Of a stretch of 64,000 bases of DNA, positions 1 through 10,097 are shown one piece after another. Source of the stretch: Sphingomonadales bacterium (GTDB lineage: Bacteria; Pseudomonadota; Alphaproteobacteria; Sphingomonadales; Sphingomonadaceae); assembly GCA_027488785.1 (NCBI GenBank), contig JAIYAY010000009.1:62001-126000 (forward strand), written 5' to 3'. Below the pieces are notes generated by a model. It was not told the origin of the DNA and made no database searches. It was given only the letters and a program-made list of their open reading frames with translations. The translations under genes and the position numbers were made by a program. Each line of letters starts with the position of its first letter. Position 1 is the first letter of the stretch.

Positions 1-1997
1 AATCGGCGGTCCAGCTTTATCCATTTTGGACGGCATGATTTCGGCAACCATCGGTCGCTCACGACGATATCGACGCGTTTACATGCTGCGGCCATTTCCA
101 TGGAAGGTATCGGGTTGCGTGTTCTGGTGGCGAGTAATGTCCACGAACGGTCCTCACCCTCCAAGACAACTACGCAATTGTCGGCGGTGCACTCGGCGCC
201 TGGCCAGTCCTCAATCTGTATCGCTTCTGTATCGCTGCCAGCTTTCTCAAAAATCATCCCCCGCATAAACTCCCCCGCCCTACCGCGGAGCAATGCAACG
301 TCGCCATCTTTACTGACCAAGGCTAAATGCTTGCCATCGCCCGTCACCAATATGTCCGGACGTGGTGCCATGACCATAAAAATGATGCCAAACAAACAAA
401 GCGCAACACCGCAGTAACGGACACTCGTTGTCAGCAAGCCAAAAATTAACGCGCCAACAACAAAGGTTCCAAAGGCCCATATCGGCATCTCAGGCATCAT
501 TGTGACCGCACCGAGCAAACCACTCACAGCATGCGCGAGCGCCAATATCGCCGCGATGCCCTGCCCCGCCATCCACCAAAATGGTTGACCCAAACCAACC
601 AAGTCAAAAACCAACGCTAATGCTTCCAACGGCATGATGATGAAGGTTGTCATTGGAATGGCCGCTACGTTGGCCAAGGCCCCGTAAAGTCCGGCCTTAT
701 GGAAATGAAACAGGGCAATGGGAGTCAGCACAATCTCAATAGCGATGCCCGTGATAATGAGCGATACCACCGCCCGTGCCATCTTTATGAAAAAGCTTTC
801 GTCGCGCCTTTCGGTAAAGCGTTTAACAATTGGCAGATCATGCATGACCACGATGGTCGCAACGGCCGCAAAACTAAGCTGAAAACTGGGACCCGCCATC
901 GCTTCCGGCCAGAATATCAACACCAGCATCGCACCAAAAGCCACCAATCGGAGCGTGAGCGCATCGCGCCCCATCGCCAGCGCAATTAGGATGAGGATCG
1001 CCGCAATGCAGGATCGGACAGTGGGCACTTCTGCCCCCGTCAACAATGTATAGCCCAGCGCAGCCAAAGCAGACGTTGCTGCGGCAACCACGGGGATAGG
1101 AATGCGCAGGGCAAGCCATGATGACAAGGACAATAAGCGGCTCACCGCGATGAATATGAAGCCAACCACCGCAGTCACATGCAGCCCGCTAATCGACAAA
1201 AGATGGGCCAAACCGCTGTCGCGCATAGCCTGAGCATCTGCGGGGCTGATATGTCCCTGATCACCGGTGACCAGTGCCGCGCCAATTGCGCCGCTCCCTT
1301 GCGGCATGGATACCAATATATGCTCTGTCAGTGCGGTGCGGTGCGTCGCAAACCATGCATCGCCATCGGCTTTCTGAAAGAGTTGCACCTCCCCCAAGGC
1401 CGTTCCAGTCGCGCCAATCTGTTGAAACCATGCCCGACGGGCAAAGTCATATCCGCCGGGCAAGCTTGGCCCAGCAGGCGGTAACAGGCGGGCGCGCAAC
1501 CGAATTATCGCGCCAGGTTGGAAGTCGTTTTGATATTGCTCCGGTGACAGGTTCACCCGCACAAATGGCGGCAAGTCCGAACTGCTGCCAGTAGCGAGAC
1601 GTAACCGATAGACATTGCGCGCGGAGATGTTTTCGACAGCCTCAATCTGTCCATAAAACTCCCCAATCCATATCTTCCCTAAAACGGGTTGAGCGACAGT
1701 ATTGGATCGAAAGGCAATCAGGAAAAAACCAAGCAATATCGCAATAGCCGCCATACGGGTCAGCTGCCGCAATCGGCCATGGATCGGCGCTAAGAACCCG
1801 AAAATCAACAAGGCCGCGCATGCCATTGCCAATCCGGTCCAAGCAGATGTGCCGAAAAACTGCCAAAAGGCGATGCCGAATCCGATACCAACGGGAAGCC
1901 ATAATGGTGTTTGATCGCGTTCGCGGTCGAGCCAGTTTTCGATAACCACAAACAAGGTTCTTCGCGTACTGAGCTGAGCATCATCGCTCGCGGTCAC
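1..1997 (-). CDS. comEC: ComEC/Rec2-family DNA uptake channel protein (3' end off window)
   Basis: ComEC forms the inner-membrane channel that passes single-stranded DNA during natural transformation. Read from the complement, the frame is open from about 2018 to base 1 (about 665 codons), so the stop lies outside the window. Visible landmarks are an N-terminal hydrophobic part, then the hallmark competence-domain stretch with LAHLLSISGLHVT, GAEVPTVRSC and GPSFQLSFAA, and near the left edge a C-terminal metallo-beta-lactamase-like part reading VVSDRWLPKSC. I chose GTG at 1997 because AGGAA lies 9 nt upstream; GTG at 2018 is in frame but has no ribosome site. It diverges from gltA. Family call is firm from motifs; activity as a competence gene in this organism is inferred. 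Confidence 0.88.
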   Translation of the reverse strand, partial: MTASDDAQLSTRRTLFVVIENWLDRERDQTPLWLPVGIGFGIAFWQFFGTSAWTGLAMACAALLIFGFLAPIHGRLRQLTRMAAIAILLGFFLIAFRSNTVAQPVLGKIWIGEFYGQIEAVENISARNVYRLRLATGSSSDLPPFVRVNLSPEQYQNDFQPGAIIRLRARLLPPAGPSLPGGYDFARRAWFQQIGATGTALGEVQLFQKADGDAWFATHRTALTEHILVSMPQGSGAIGAALVTGDQGHISPADAQAMRDSGLAHLLSISGLHVTAVVGFIFIAVSRLLSLSSWLALRIPIPVVAAATSALAALGYTLLTGAEVPTVRSCIAAILILIALAMGRDALTLRLVAFGAMLVLIFWPEAMAGPSFQLSFAAVATIVVMHDLPIVKRFTERRDESFFIKMARAVVSLIITGIAIEIVLTPIALFHFHKAGLYGALANVAAIPMTTFIIMPLEALALVFDLVGLGQPFWWMAGQGIAAILALAHAVSGLLGAVTMMPEMPIWAFGTFVVGALIFGLLTTSVRYCGVALCLFGIIFMVMAPRPDILVTGDGKHLALVSKDGDVALLRGRAGEFMRGMIFEKAGSDTEAIQIEDWPGAECTADNCVVVLEGEDRSWTLLATRTRNPIPSMEMAAACKRVDIVVSDRWLPKSCRPKWIKLDRR

Positions 1998-2270
1998 TCT
2001 GCCAATTTCCTGTTTCACAACAGTTATTTAGCACCATCCGGCAAAAGGACAATCTATCCACGAAGAAGAAGCTATTGTTTGCCTTGACGCCCGTTAAATT
2101 TCCTATCATGGGGCTAGGCAACGACATAGCCATTTTCTCCCCATGAAATAGTGGCACTTAAAGGGCCTTTTATTGTCGTCACGGGCGTCTCCCGCGTACC
2201 GTATCATTAAAAGAACATGCCTTTCTAAAGGGCAGCCCGGTAAATAGATTAGTAGATTTGGAGTTTGAAA
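1998..2270. promoter_or_regulatory. comEC-gltA divergent intergenic region
   Basis: This non-coding stretch of about 270 bases must carry the promoters of both comEC (leftward) and gltA (rightward). A TTGCCTTGACG...TATCAT stretch at about 2078-2109 is promoter-like for gltA but the spacing is not ideal (14 or 19 nt depending on the -35 chosen). GGAG at 2260-2263 is the gltA ribosome-binding site. No RNA gene or convincing operator was seen. Confidence 0.4.
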
Positions 2271-3557
2271 ATGGCCGATAAAAACGCAACGCTCACCGTT
2301 GGCGACAACAGCTATGACTTGCCTATCATGAAGGGTTCAGAAGGCCCTGACGTGATCGACATCCGCAAGCTCTACGCGGCCTCAGACCATTTCACCTTTG
2401 ACCCTGGCTTTACCTCGACTGCAAGCTGTGAGTCTGCACTGACCTTTATTGATGGTGACAAAGGCATCCTTTTGCATCGCGGCTACTCCATCGAAGAGCT
2501 GTCTGAACAGTCCAGCTTTATGGAAGTGTCCTATCTACTGCTGAACGGTGAACTACCGAACAAGGCGCAACTCGAGCAGTTCAGTCACACAATCTCGCGG
2601 CACACGATGTTGCATGAGCAATTGGCGACTTTTTACCGTGGCTTCCGCCGTGACGCGCACCCCATGGCCATCATGTGCGGCGTTGTCGGCGCGCTTTCCG
2701 CCTTTTACCATGATTCGACCGACATCAGCGATCCAACCCACCGGATGATTTCAAGCCATCGCTTGATCGCAAAGATGCCGACAATTGCGGCCATGGCATA
2801 TAAATATTCGGTTGGTCAGCCTTTTGTCTATCCCGACAATAACTTGTCTTACACCGGCAATTTCCTGCGCATGACCTTTGGTGTTCCAGCAGAGAAATAT
2901 GTCGTAAACCCTGTCATTGAACGCGCAATGGACCGGATTTTTATCCTCCATGCTGACCATGAACAGAACGCTTCGACCTCGACCGTGCGTCTTGCCGGAT
3001 CTTCAGGTGCCAATCCCTTTGCATGCATCGCCGCAGGTATCGCGTGCCTTTGGGGTCCTGCCCATGGCGGTGCGAACGAAGCTGCATTGAACATGCTGCG
3101 CGAAATCGGCACGCCTGATCGCATTCCGCATTATATTGCGCGTGCGAAGGACAAGAATGATCCATTCCGTTTAATGGGCTTTGGACATCGCGTTTACAAA
3201 AATTATGACCCGCGCGCTTCGGTCATGCAACAAACCGTGCGTGAGGTTCTTGCCGAGTTGAACATCAGCGATCCTATTTTTGACGTTGCGATGCAACTGG
3301 AAGAAATGGCGTTGAATGACCCCTATTTCATTGAAAAGAAGCTTTTCCCGAACGTAGATTTCTATTCCGGAATCATCCTATCCGCCGTTGGTTTCCCGAC
3401 AGAAATGTTCACTGTGTTGTTTGCATTATCGCGCACCGTGGGTTGGGTTGCCCAGTGGAACGAAATGATTTCGGATCCAGCACAGAAAATTGGTCGCCCG
3501 CGTCAATTATATACCGGACCAAATCATCGTCCTTATCCAAGCTTAGACGCGCGCTGA
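2271..3557 (+). CDS. gltA: Citrate synthase (type II)
   Basis: Condenses oxaloacetate and acetyl-CoA to citrate, the entry step of the TCA cycle, in the cytoplasm. The 428-residue length fits the bacterial type II enzymes. Key motifs are present: the HGGANEAAL region with a catalytic His, [14 protein letters not shown] with the second catalytic His, and the C-terminal Arg-rich substrate segment (PRQLYTGP). An in-frame TTG at 2265 lies six bases upstream, but ATG at 2271 has GGAG 7 nt ahead and is the better start. Transcribed alone; a hairpin follows the stop and separates it from the convergent gene. Confidence 0.97.
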   Translation: MADKNATLTVGDNSYDLPIMKGSEGPDVIDIRKLYAASDHFTFDPGFTSTASCESALTFIDGDKGILLHRGYSIEELSEQSSFMEVSYLLLNGELPNKAQLEQFSHTISRHTMLHEQLATFYRGFRRDAHPMAIMCGVVGALSAFYHDSTDISDPTHRMISSHRLIAKMPTIAAMAYKYSVGQPFVYPDNNLSYTGNFLRMTFGVPAEKYVVNPVIERAMDRIFILHADHEQNASTSTVRLAGSSGANPFACIAAGIACLWGPAHGGANEAALNMLREIGTPDRIPHYIARAKDKNDPFRLMGFGHRVYKNYDPRASVMQQTVREVLAELNISDPIFDVAMQLEEMALNDPYFIEKKLFPNVDFYSGIILSAVGFPTEMFTVLFALSRTVGWVAQWNEMISDPAQKIGRPRQLYTGPNHRPYPSLDAR

Positions 3558-3566
3558 AACTAATTA

Positions 3567-3600
3567 GAAGGCGGGGCGTAAAGATTGCGCCTCTGCCTTC
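3567..3600. terminator. Possible bidirectional terminator between gltA and the convergent gene
   Basis: Imperfect inverted repeat GAAGGC-GGGGCG ... GCGCCTC-TGCCTTC with an 8-nt A+T-rich loop sits in the 87-base gap between two convergent genes. There is no T-tract, so this rests on position and stem only. Confidence 0.4.
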
Positions 3601-3644
3601 ACCTGCCACATCTGTCGAGATTAGGCGTCAAGACCGCTTTTATC

Positions 3645-4928
3645 TTAGTTGGATGTTTGGCCTTCGGCGTGGCGCTGCATGCTTGCGATGATCAGGACAC
3701 TCAATTGCAGTACCATCAGCCATTGTAACGCCGCCATTATCCCAATAGTTGCGGCCCCAATGATAGCAAGTAACGCCAAAGAAGCTGGTGAATGCAGCAC
3801 TTGTTTCGCCCAGCCAGTAATCGCCATTTTGTCGGCCAGATAAGCGAGCGAAGCCACGGCAAACGCGGCAAATAGGCCATTGTCATTATAAGACGTCGCC
3901 ACATAAACGCTGCTGAACATGGCCAATATGATCAGCGTCCAAGTGACAACAGAGAGGGTCTGTACGTGGTCACTGCCATCTGGATCATCTGTCACCGTCA
4001 AACGAAGCGCGTTCGCCGCGATGGATAAAAATGCCGCAACACATGCGGCAGTGGCTAGGTTTCCAATTCCCAATGCAACGGCCACTAAAGCTATCACCGG
4101 GCTTGCGCATTTGGTCAAGGTCACCGCTGTCGGACTTTGCCAGACAAGTGGAACGATGCGGGCAAAGATTGGTCCAAACACATATGCTTCAATATAGCCT
4201 GCCCTGTTGGCCACACGTCGCCGGAGTATCTGGCGATTGAGTTCCGAAAAGTCCTGCGCACCCGACAAGATAGTCAGCGTTCCATTTTGAACATGTTGTT
4301 GCGACAGGGGACGAAACGGAACTTTTGCCAGCAAGGCTTGCCGCAGCAAGGATGATATGATGCTCCAATCTTCAGGTAGGTCCCGCAGCATAGCAATAGC
4401 GTCATATCCAACAACCGAGACACCGGCCCAGCGCGTATTGATATCTATACGTTCAAACGCGCAATTTTCGTCGCGGCCATCGATTGTTGCGATGAAATTT
4501 TCGGTGAATTTGAGAAGTGTCTCAATCAAACTCAGTTGCACATACAACTGCCCTGATTGCACCCATATACGGTCTTCGGCGGTCATATGACGCAGGATAT
4601 CCGCACCCGTGTTGACAAAATCGACAGTCAGTTTGCGCAAGCGGCACCGGTCGGCCAGCGCAATTAACGAACCGTCGATATTTTCCACTTCAATCAGGAA
4701 CCGTTGGATCCCGGCACGCGCGAGCATCATTATCTGATACTCAATCAAGGACAGGCCGGCCAAGTCGGGACGCCGGACAGCATTTGGCGCATCCTGTTCA
4801 ATAATATTATCGCCCGCGACCGAGAGCAAAGCGATTGCAGGAAAATTCTGATTTCGAACGGAGAGCATGTTCCCGATATGAATGTTAAGGCCTTTTTGCC
4901 AACAAAAATATGAAATGGCTGCCGACAC
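3645..4928 (-). CDS. Membrane protein resembling a nucleotidyltransferase / CDP-alcohol transferase fusion, probably degenerate
   Basis: I do not recognise an established function. The first about 220 residues are soluble and look like a sugar-nucleotidyltransferase-type Rossmann fold (a hydrophobic strand, RRPDLAGLSLIEYQIMMLARAG, then WVQSGQLYV). The rest is membrane-embedded. The junction (RRVANRAGYIEAYVFGPIFARI, then a hydrophobic run) resembles the start of the CDP-alcohol phosphatidyltransferase part of archaeal/thermophile IPCT-DIPPS fusions, yet the family's DG-AR...G...D...D catalytic signature is not visible; TDDPDGSD occupies roughly that region. The start is uncertain: GTG 4928 gives 427 residues, ATG 4868 gives 407, neither with a strong ribosome site. 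It diverges from the coiled-coil gene at 5073. Assignment to these folds is inference from sequence style. Confidence 0.6.
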   Translation of the reverse strand: MSAAISYFCWQKGLNIHIGNMLSVRNQNFPAIALLSVAGDNIIEQDAPNAVRRPDLAGLSLIEYQIMMLARAGIQRFLIEVENIDGSLIALADRCRLRKLTVDFVNTGADILRHMTAEDRIWVQSGQLYVQLSLIETLLKFTENFIATIDGRDENCAFERIDINTRWAGVSVVGYDAIAMLRDLPEDWSIISSLLRQALLAKVPFRPLSQQHVQNGTLTILSGAQDFSELNRQILRRRVANRAGYIEAYVFGPIFARIVPLVWQSPTAVTLTKCASPVIALVAVALGIGNLATAACVAAFLSIAANALRLTVTDDPDGSDHVQTLSVVTWTLIILAMFSSVYVATSYNDNGLFAAFAVASLAYLADKMAITGWAKQVLHSPASLALLAIIGAATIGIMAALQWLMVLQLSVLIIASMQRHAEGQTSN

Positions 4929-4974
4929 ACGAGCGTGGATAAGTTCGATTACGATAATAACTTTTTCATCGCCG

Positions 4975-4989
4975 AGGCTTAATAAGCCT
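4975..4989. promoter_or_regulatory. Inverted repeat between divergent genes (possible operator)
   Basis: A perfect 6-bp dyad, AGGCTT-AAT-AAGCCT, lies in the 144-base region between the leftward gene starting at 4928 and the rightward gene starting at 5073. Its position suits a shared operator; the protein that would bind is unknown. Confidence 0.3.
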
Positions 4990-5072
4990 TAGTCGACCGT
5001 CATTTCATTTCCGGTTCCGTAATTTGATAAGTTTGCGTTTCTCTCGCCGAATAATGTGTTAAATGGGTCTTT

Positions 5073-7358
5073 ATGACTACACGCTCCAAAATCGTCGGTT
5101 TGAACCGCGAAATCACTGAAACCGATCCAGAAACGGCTGTCCCGGCCGTTAGCAGCCATGCGGAAGACGCTGCCGAAGATGATCAGGCAGTGGGAAATAA
5201 TGATATCGATGACGAAGCGCTGCACCGCGTGGGTGTGGAGCGATATGTTACCCCTGCCCTGCTGTTGATCGCGTTTGCAGGATGGTCGACCTTTTTTGGC
5301 ATGACCTATTGGTCTGAAGCGCAATTCAGTATGACCAATGATCGCATTGTCACGCTGATTGTGACATGGGCCATTCCCACGCTTTTAATCGCAGTGCTGT
5401 GGTTGCTTTCCATGCGCAACAGTAGCCGAGAGGCCCTGCGTTTTGGCAGGGTTGCGCGCATGTTGCGGGCCGAGAGCGATGCCTTGGCAATCCGGATGCG
5501 GACGGTGAACGAAGAAATATCGCTCGCACGTCAATTTCTATCGCAAAATGCGCGCGAACTGGAAACATTGGGTCGCCAGTCTTCCAAAAACCTTATGGAT
5601 TCTGCGCAGATGCTATCGTCGGCTCTGGCCGATAGCGATGAAAAGGCAAAGACGCTGGAATCGGTGAGCAACGCCGCCAATACAAATTTGGAACAGCTCC
5701 GCAAACATTTGCCCGTTGTGACTAGCGCCGCGAAAGATGTTAGCAACCAGATTGGAAGCGCCGGTAATGATGCGCAGGTTCAGATTAAGGCCCTGATTTC
5801 TGCCCTTGAACGGGTAAGCGATGCGGGCAAGTCAGTCAGCGAATATATCGAAAATGTTGAGACGCGCGCCGATGCCTTGTCCGTGCGGCTTGAGCAGTCA
5901 TTAGGCAATAGTGTGCAGCTACTCGACGACAAAAGCGCCCATGCGCTTGGTCGAAGCACTGAAATGGCCACGCTTATGGACAAAGCCGCGCAGACGATTT
6001 CCAATGGCATCACGCAGTCATCAAATGATATCGATGCGCTCATTACCCGCAGCAACGCGAAGATCCTGTCTAACCTTGCCGATCTACGTCGGGCCTTGGG
6101 CAATATCGAAGCCCAATCCAGCCAGGAAGAAGCGCGCATTCAAGCTATGATCGCAAATATTAGCGGGCATATTCAAAGCAGTGCGGCGCAGATTTCAGAA
6201 ATTGACCGCGCAGCCACCGACCAAACGGCAAAGTTGGCAATTGCGGTATCGGCGCTGGGCGAAAGCACCCGTTCAGTGGGAAGCGCTTTGTCCGATAATC
6301 AATTGACCACTGCTAACTTACTGGATCAATCGGAGCTATTAATAGGATCGCTCAGTACGGCAAATCTAGAGATTGGCCATAAGATTCCCGCCGCAATGGA
6401 CAGCGTGAACGCGCGCATGACACAAGGCATAGAGCAAGTGAACGCAGCGCTTGCAGCGGCAGAATCGCTCAACAATATCAGCGACGGAACGCTGGAAAAG
6501 CTTAACATCATTGAGCAAGTAATCGCCGCACAACATGACGCAGTTGGCGCGCTGATGGCCGAGAGCGATGCGCATTTTGCCGCACGTCATGAGCAAGCCG
6601 ACGCCCTTGGTGCTGCGCTGAAGCAGACGCAGGCTTTACTGCAGGACATGTCAGATGAGGCAAATGGTAGCTTGGTCACATCGTTGCTCCGTGTGCGTGA
6701 AACAACGCGCGCTGCCGCAGAAAACAGCCGCAAGATCCTCGACGAGGAGCTAGCGCATATCGCCGATCAATTGACCGAGCAAAACCGCTTGGCATTGGCC
6801 AATGCATTGGACGCGCAAGTTGCGTCGATGAATGAAGCGGTGCAAGAGGCGATAACGCGCAATATTGCTTTGTCGGAAACCGCTTCTTCCTTGGTGGCCA
6901 AGCAACTCGGCGAACTTAACGAAATGACGACGACGCTTGAAAGCCGGATTGCTGACACAATCAACAGCTTTGAATCGGTTCAGGATGAGAGCTTTGCTCG
7001 CCGCATGGTGATTTTGACCGAATCTTTGAATTCGACCGCTATCGACGTCACCAAAATATTGTCCAACGATGTGACCGATACCGCTTGGGCAGCTTATTTA
7101 AAAGGCGACCGCGGTGTGTTTACCCGTCGCGCGGTGCGCTTGCTGGATTCGCGTGAAGCGAAGATCATTGCCAAACATTATGGCGATGACAGCGCGTTCC
7201 GCGAACATGTAAACCGTTATGTGCACGACTTTGAAGGCATTATGCGCCTGCTGCTCAGCACACGCGATGGCAACGCGATTGGCGTTACCTTGCTATCGTC
7301 GGATATTGGCAAGCTTTACGTCGCGTTGGCGCAAGCCATTGAACGGCTGCGTAAATAG
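5073..7358 (+). CDS. Large two-TM protein with long coiled-coil region
   Basis: 761 residues. An acidic N-terminal tail (about residues 10-50) is followed by two close membrane segments (about 58-80 and 93-115) and then a very long Ala/Ser/Gln/Glu-rich helical region (about 130-660) with many methionine-poor heptad-like repeats, typical of apolipoprotein-like or polar scaffold coiled coils. The last about 100 residues look globular. I see no Walker motif, although relatives of this type are often loosely labelled ATPase. The architecture (two N-terminal TM segments, long cytoplasmic coiled coil) is like the Caulobacter polarity marker TipN; that comparison is by layout only. Start ATG 5073; the frame is open and uninterrupted. 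Divergent from the membrane gene at 4928. Confidence 0.75.
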   Translation: MTTRSKIVGLNREITETDPETAVPAVSSHAEDAAEDDQAVGNNDIDDEALHRVGVERYVTPALLLIAFAGWSTFFGMTYWSEAQFSMTNDRIVTLIVTWAIPTLLIAVLWLLSMRNSSREALRFGRVARMLRAESDALAIRMRTVNEEISLARQFLSQNARELETLGRQSSKNLMDSAQMLSSALADSDEKAKTLESVSNAANTNLEQLRKHLPVVTSAAKDVSNQIGSAGNDAQVQIKALISALERVSDAGKSVSEYIENVETRADALSVRLEQSLGNSVQLLDDKSAHALGRSTEMATLMDKAAQTISNGITQSSNDIDALITRSNAKILSNLADLRRALGNIEAQSSQEEARIQAMIANISGHIQSSAAQISEIDRAATDQTAKLAIAVSALGESTRSVGSALSDNQLTTANLLDQSELLIGSLSTANLEIGHKIPAAMDSVNARMTQGIEQVNAALAAAESLNNISDGTLEKLNIIEQVIAAQHDAVGALMAESDAHFAARHEQADALGAALKQTQALLQDMSDEANGSLVTSLLRVRETTRAAAENSRKILDEELAHIADQLTEQNRLALANALDAQVASMNEAVQEAITRNIALSETASSLVAKQLGELNEMTTTLESRIADTINSFESVQDESFARRMVILTESLNSTAIDVTKILSNDVTDTAWAAYLKGDRGVFTRRAVRLLDSREAKIIAKHYGDDSAFREHVNRYVHDFEGIMRLLLSTRDGNAIGVTLLSSDIGKLYVALAQAIERLRK

Positions 7359-7390
7359 GCCGCTGGCTCAGGTTTAATAGCCTGACGGTT

Positions 7391-7663
7391 TTAAACGGGC
7401 GGGTTAATCAGCCCGTCAAAACTGTGCCGCGTTATCCAGCCATTAACGTAATTGGCATAATATAAAGCGAACAAAGCTGCGGAAAGCATTGTCGTTCTCA
7501 GCAAAATCTTCCGCGGCTGAAAATTTCCCGGCGCGCTATCTGCTTGGCCAGGTGTCTTTGGAAGGCCGAGCTCGTCATGCGTGCGCACGCCGATGGGCAA
7601 TATGACGAATGCCGACATCACCCAAAAGAGCAAATAAATGGCAATAATCGAAATCCAGGTCAT
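7391..7663 (-). CDS. DUF1467 family small membrane protein
   Basis: 90 residues with two membrane helices (about 3-25 and 55-75) joined by a conserved loop PIGVRTHDELG and a Pro-rich stretch. This matches the DUF1467 family, which is widespread in alphaproteobacteria and has no known function. Its ATG overlaps the rnj stop (ATGA), so it is the last gene of the nuo-birA-coaX-rnj transcription unit. It ends 33 bases from the convergent coiled-coil gene. Confidence 0.85.
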   Translation of the reverse strand: MTWISIIAIYLLFWVMSAFVILPIGVRTHDELGLPKTPGQADSAPGNFQPRKILLRTTMLSAALFALYYANYVNGWITRHSFDGLINPPV

Positions 7664-9303
7664 GCGGTCTCCACTATCAAAACATCAACGATCGGCTTTT
7701 TACCTGTCCAGCTTACCGCAACACGGCGCACAGCCAAACGAACAGTTTCGCGCAACTTGTCATAATCACCGCGATGATCCTTCACCGCTTTAACCGCGGC
7801 GGCAGTGGCTTCTTCTAGAAAATCTTCAAGATCTTCCTCAATCGGCACACCATGCATTCGAATTTCTGGGTTACCCAGCATCCGGTCTTTAGCGTCAAGT
7901 GCAAAGGCGACGGAGATCAGGCCATACCATGACAGGCGACGACGTTCGTTCAATGTTGCGCCGTCGGCGGCGATGATGGTGTCACCATCAAGGATTAGGC
8001 GCCCTGTCCGCTCCTTGCCAATTATCTTGGGTTCACCGGGCGCAAGCCGCACGACGTCGCCATTGGACTGCACGACAGTCTTGGGGACGCCATGCGCCCG
8101 CGCAAATCGCGCTTGTTCTGCCATATGACGACGTTCCCCATGGACGGGGATGAGGATTTCAGGCCGAATCCAGTCATAAAGCGCCGCAAGCTCCGGCTGT
8201 CCCGGGTGACCAGAAACATGCACATGCGCCTGCTTTTCCGTGACTGTCAGGATATTGCGTTCTGCAAGCTTGTTCATGATTGTGCCAATGGCGATTTCAT
8301 TACCCGGTATCTGCTTGGACGAGAAAATGACCGTGTCACCTTCTTGCAGCTTCACAGGATGATTGCCCTCGGATATGCGCGCCAAAGCGGCACGCGCTTC
8401 CCCCTGCCCGCCCGTCGCAACCACCATGACATCTTGTCGTGAAAGGCTATCGACGCTCTCCATATCAACTGTCTTGGGCATGTCTTTTAAATAGCCATTG
8501 GCCTGCGCGGCTTCAATAATCCGATGGAGAGAACGACCTGCAAAACACAGAGTGCGACCGCTCTCGCGCGCGACTTCAGCCAAAGTCTGCAACCGCGCAG
8601 CATTGGAGGCAAAGGTTGTGACAACGACACGGCCCTTTGCGACCTTAACAGACTTGAGCAAATCTTCTTTAACGCTGCCTTCACTGCCGCTGGGTTCAGT
8701 ATTGAATACGTTGGTTGAATCGCACACCATCGCCAACACTTTGCTATCGCCAATCGCGGTCAGCGTCTCTTGCGTTGACGGCATACCTAATACTGGGCTT
8801 GGATCCAGTTTCCAGTCGCCTGTATGGAAAATTTTTCCATAAGGTGTGGTAATGAGGCAGGCGCTCATTTCCAGGATGGAATGGGCCAAGGTGACAAATT
8901 TGAAATCAAAAGGCCCCAAGGAAAAGGCGCCTTCCATCGGGATCACATTTAGATCCACAATGTCGGCAATGCCTTCTTCTTCCAACTTACCGCGAATGAG
9001 CGTTGCTGTGAACGGCGTGGCATAAAGTGGAACGCCCAAGTCGGCGGCAAAATAAGCAACTGCGCCAATATGATCTTCATGGCCATGGGTCAGCACAATA
9101 CCCAAAAGGTCATCCTTACGCTTTTCAATAAATTCGAGATCCGGCAGAACAAGGTCAATTCCCGGATATTCCGAATTGGCGAATGTCAGGCCCAAGTCGA
9201 CCATGACCCATTTGCCCTCGCAACCGTATAAATTGACGTTCATGCCAATTTCGTTGGACCCGCCAAGTGCGAGGAAAAGTAGTTCATTTTTAGGGGTCGT
9301 CAT
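7660..9303 (-). CDS. rnj: Ribonuclease J
   Basis: A metallo-beta-lactamase/beta-CASP ribonuclease with endonuclease and 5'-3' exonuclease activity in RNA maturation and decay. The zinc motif [11 protein letters not shown] is at about residues 73-83; the beta-CASP region ([15 protein letters not shown]) and the terminal [10 protein letters not shown] motif are present. Length 547 fits alphaproteobacterial RNase J. The ATG overlaps the coaX stop as ATGA, and its own stop overlaps the DUF1467 start, so translation is probably coupled through this set. Confidence 0.95.
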   Translation of the reverse strand: MTTPKNELLFLALGGSNEIGMNVNLYGCEGKWVMVDLGLTFANSEYPGIDLVLPDLEFIEKRKDDLLGIVLTHGHEDHIGAVAYFAADLGVPLYATPFTATLIRGKLEEEGIADIVDLNVIPMEGAFSLGPFDFKFVTLAHSILEMSACLITTPYGKIFHTGDWKLDPSPVLGMPSTQETLTAIGDSKVLAMVCDSTNVFNTEPSGSEGSVKEDLLKSVKVAKGRVVVTTFASNAARLQTLAEVARESGRTLCFAGRSLHRIIEAAQANGYLKDMPKTVDMESVDSLSRQDVMVVATGGQGEARAALARISEGNHPVKLQEGDTVIFSSKQIPGNEIAIGTIMNKLAERNILTVTEKQAHVHVSGHPGQPELAALYDWIRPEILIPVHGERRHMAEQARFARAHGVPKTVVQSNGDVVRLAPGEPKIIGKERTGRLILDGDTIIAADGATLNERRRLSWYGLISVAFALDAKDRMLGNPEIRMHGVPIEEDLEDFLEEATAAAVKAVKDHRGDYDKLRETVRLAVRRVAVSWTGKKPIVDVLIVETA

Positions 9304-10085
9304 GAATTAATGTCTCGATTCCTGTATAAAAGCGCCAGTCCCCGCAGCGTCAAATCGGGTTCTACCCGGTCAAACAAATGGCCATGCTGCTGAAACAAAA
9401 TAGCCAAACCACCGGTTGCAATAACCGTTATTGGTTCGCCAATTTCAGCTTTCATCCGTGCGAGGACGCCTTCGATCATCGCCACATAACCCCAATAGAT
9501 ACCAATCTGCATTTGTCCAACAGTCGTTGTGCCAATAACACTATCATTCGGTGGTGGTTCGATTGCAATTCGCGGCAACATCGCTGCGGCGGCATAGAGC
9601 GCATCGAGCGACAGATTAACGCCCGGCGCAATGCTGCCCCCGCGATAGGAACCATCGGGGCCAATATAATCAAATGTTGTCGCTGTGCCGAAACTGATGA
9701 CGACCTTGTGTCCTTCGGCCAATGCATGTGCCCCAATGGCGTTCACCGCGCGATCAGCGCCAACGGCGTGCGGTTCCGCAACACGCAATGGTATCCCCCA
9801 ACCAACGGCCCCCCGTCCGGCGACCAAAGCCTCCGTTCCAAAATAGCGTGACGCTAACAACTGCAGATTGTGCAGAGCGCGTGGAACGACCGTGGCAATA
9901 ATGACCGCTTTAATATCTGTGCGGTGAAAGCCCGCCATTTGTATCAATTGATCTAACCATACGGCATATTCGTCTGCCGTGCGCCGTGCATCGGTCGCAA
10001 TGCGCCACCGCTGCACTATTTCGCCAGCGTCATTGACCAATGCAAATTTCACATTGGTGTTACCTGTATCAATTGCGAGCAGCAT
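9300..10085 (-). CDS. coaX: Type III pantothenate kinase
   Basis: Phosphorylates pantothenate with ATP, the first step of CoA synthesis; the type III class is insensitive to CoA feedback and needs a monovalent cation. The N-terminal phosphate loop [13 protein letters not shown], the [11 protein letters not shown] motif and [10 protein letters not shown] segment mark the ASKHA-fold CoaX family. 261 residues is normal. It lies 12 bases after birA and overlaps rnj by 4 bases (ATGA). Confidence 0.95.
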   Translation of the reverse strand: MLLAIDTGNTNVKFALVNDAGEIVQRWRIATDARRTADEYAVWLDQLIQMAGFHRTDIKAVIIATVVPRALHNLQLLASRYFGTEALVAGRGAVGWGIPLRVAEPHAVGADRAVNAIGAHALAEGHKVVISFGTATTFDYIGPDGSYRGGSIAPGVNLSLDALYAAAAMLPRIAIEPPPNDSVIGTTTVGQMQIGIYWGYVAMIEGVLARMKAEIGEPITVIATGGLAILFQQHGHLFDRVEPDLTLRGLALLYRNRDINS

Positions 10086-10097
10086 AGCCGTTCCCTA

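Noticed and set aside
1-417. Plus-strand open frames at the left edge
   Set aside because: Antisense to the comEC 3' part, which reads cleanly through to base 1 on the minus strand.
2158-2172. TAAAGGGCCTTTTA near-palindrome before gltA
   Set aside because: Only about four strictly paired bases on each side; likely chance.
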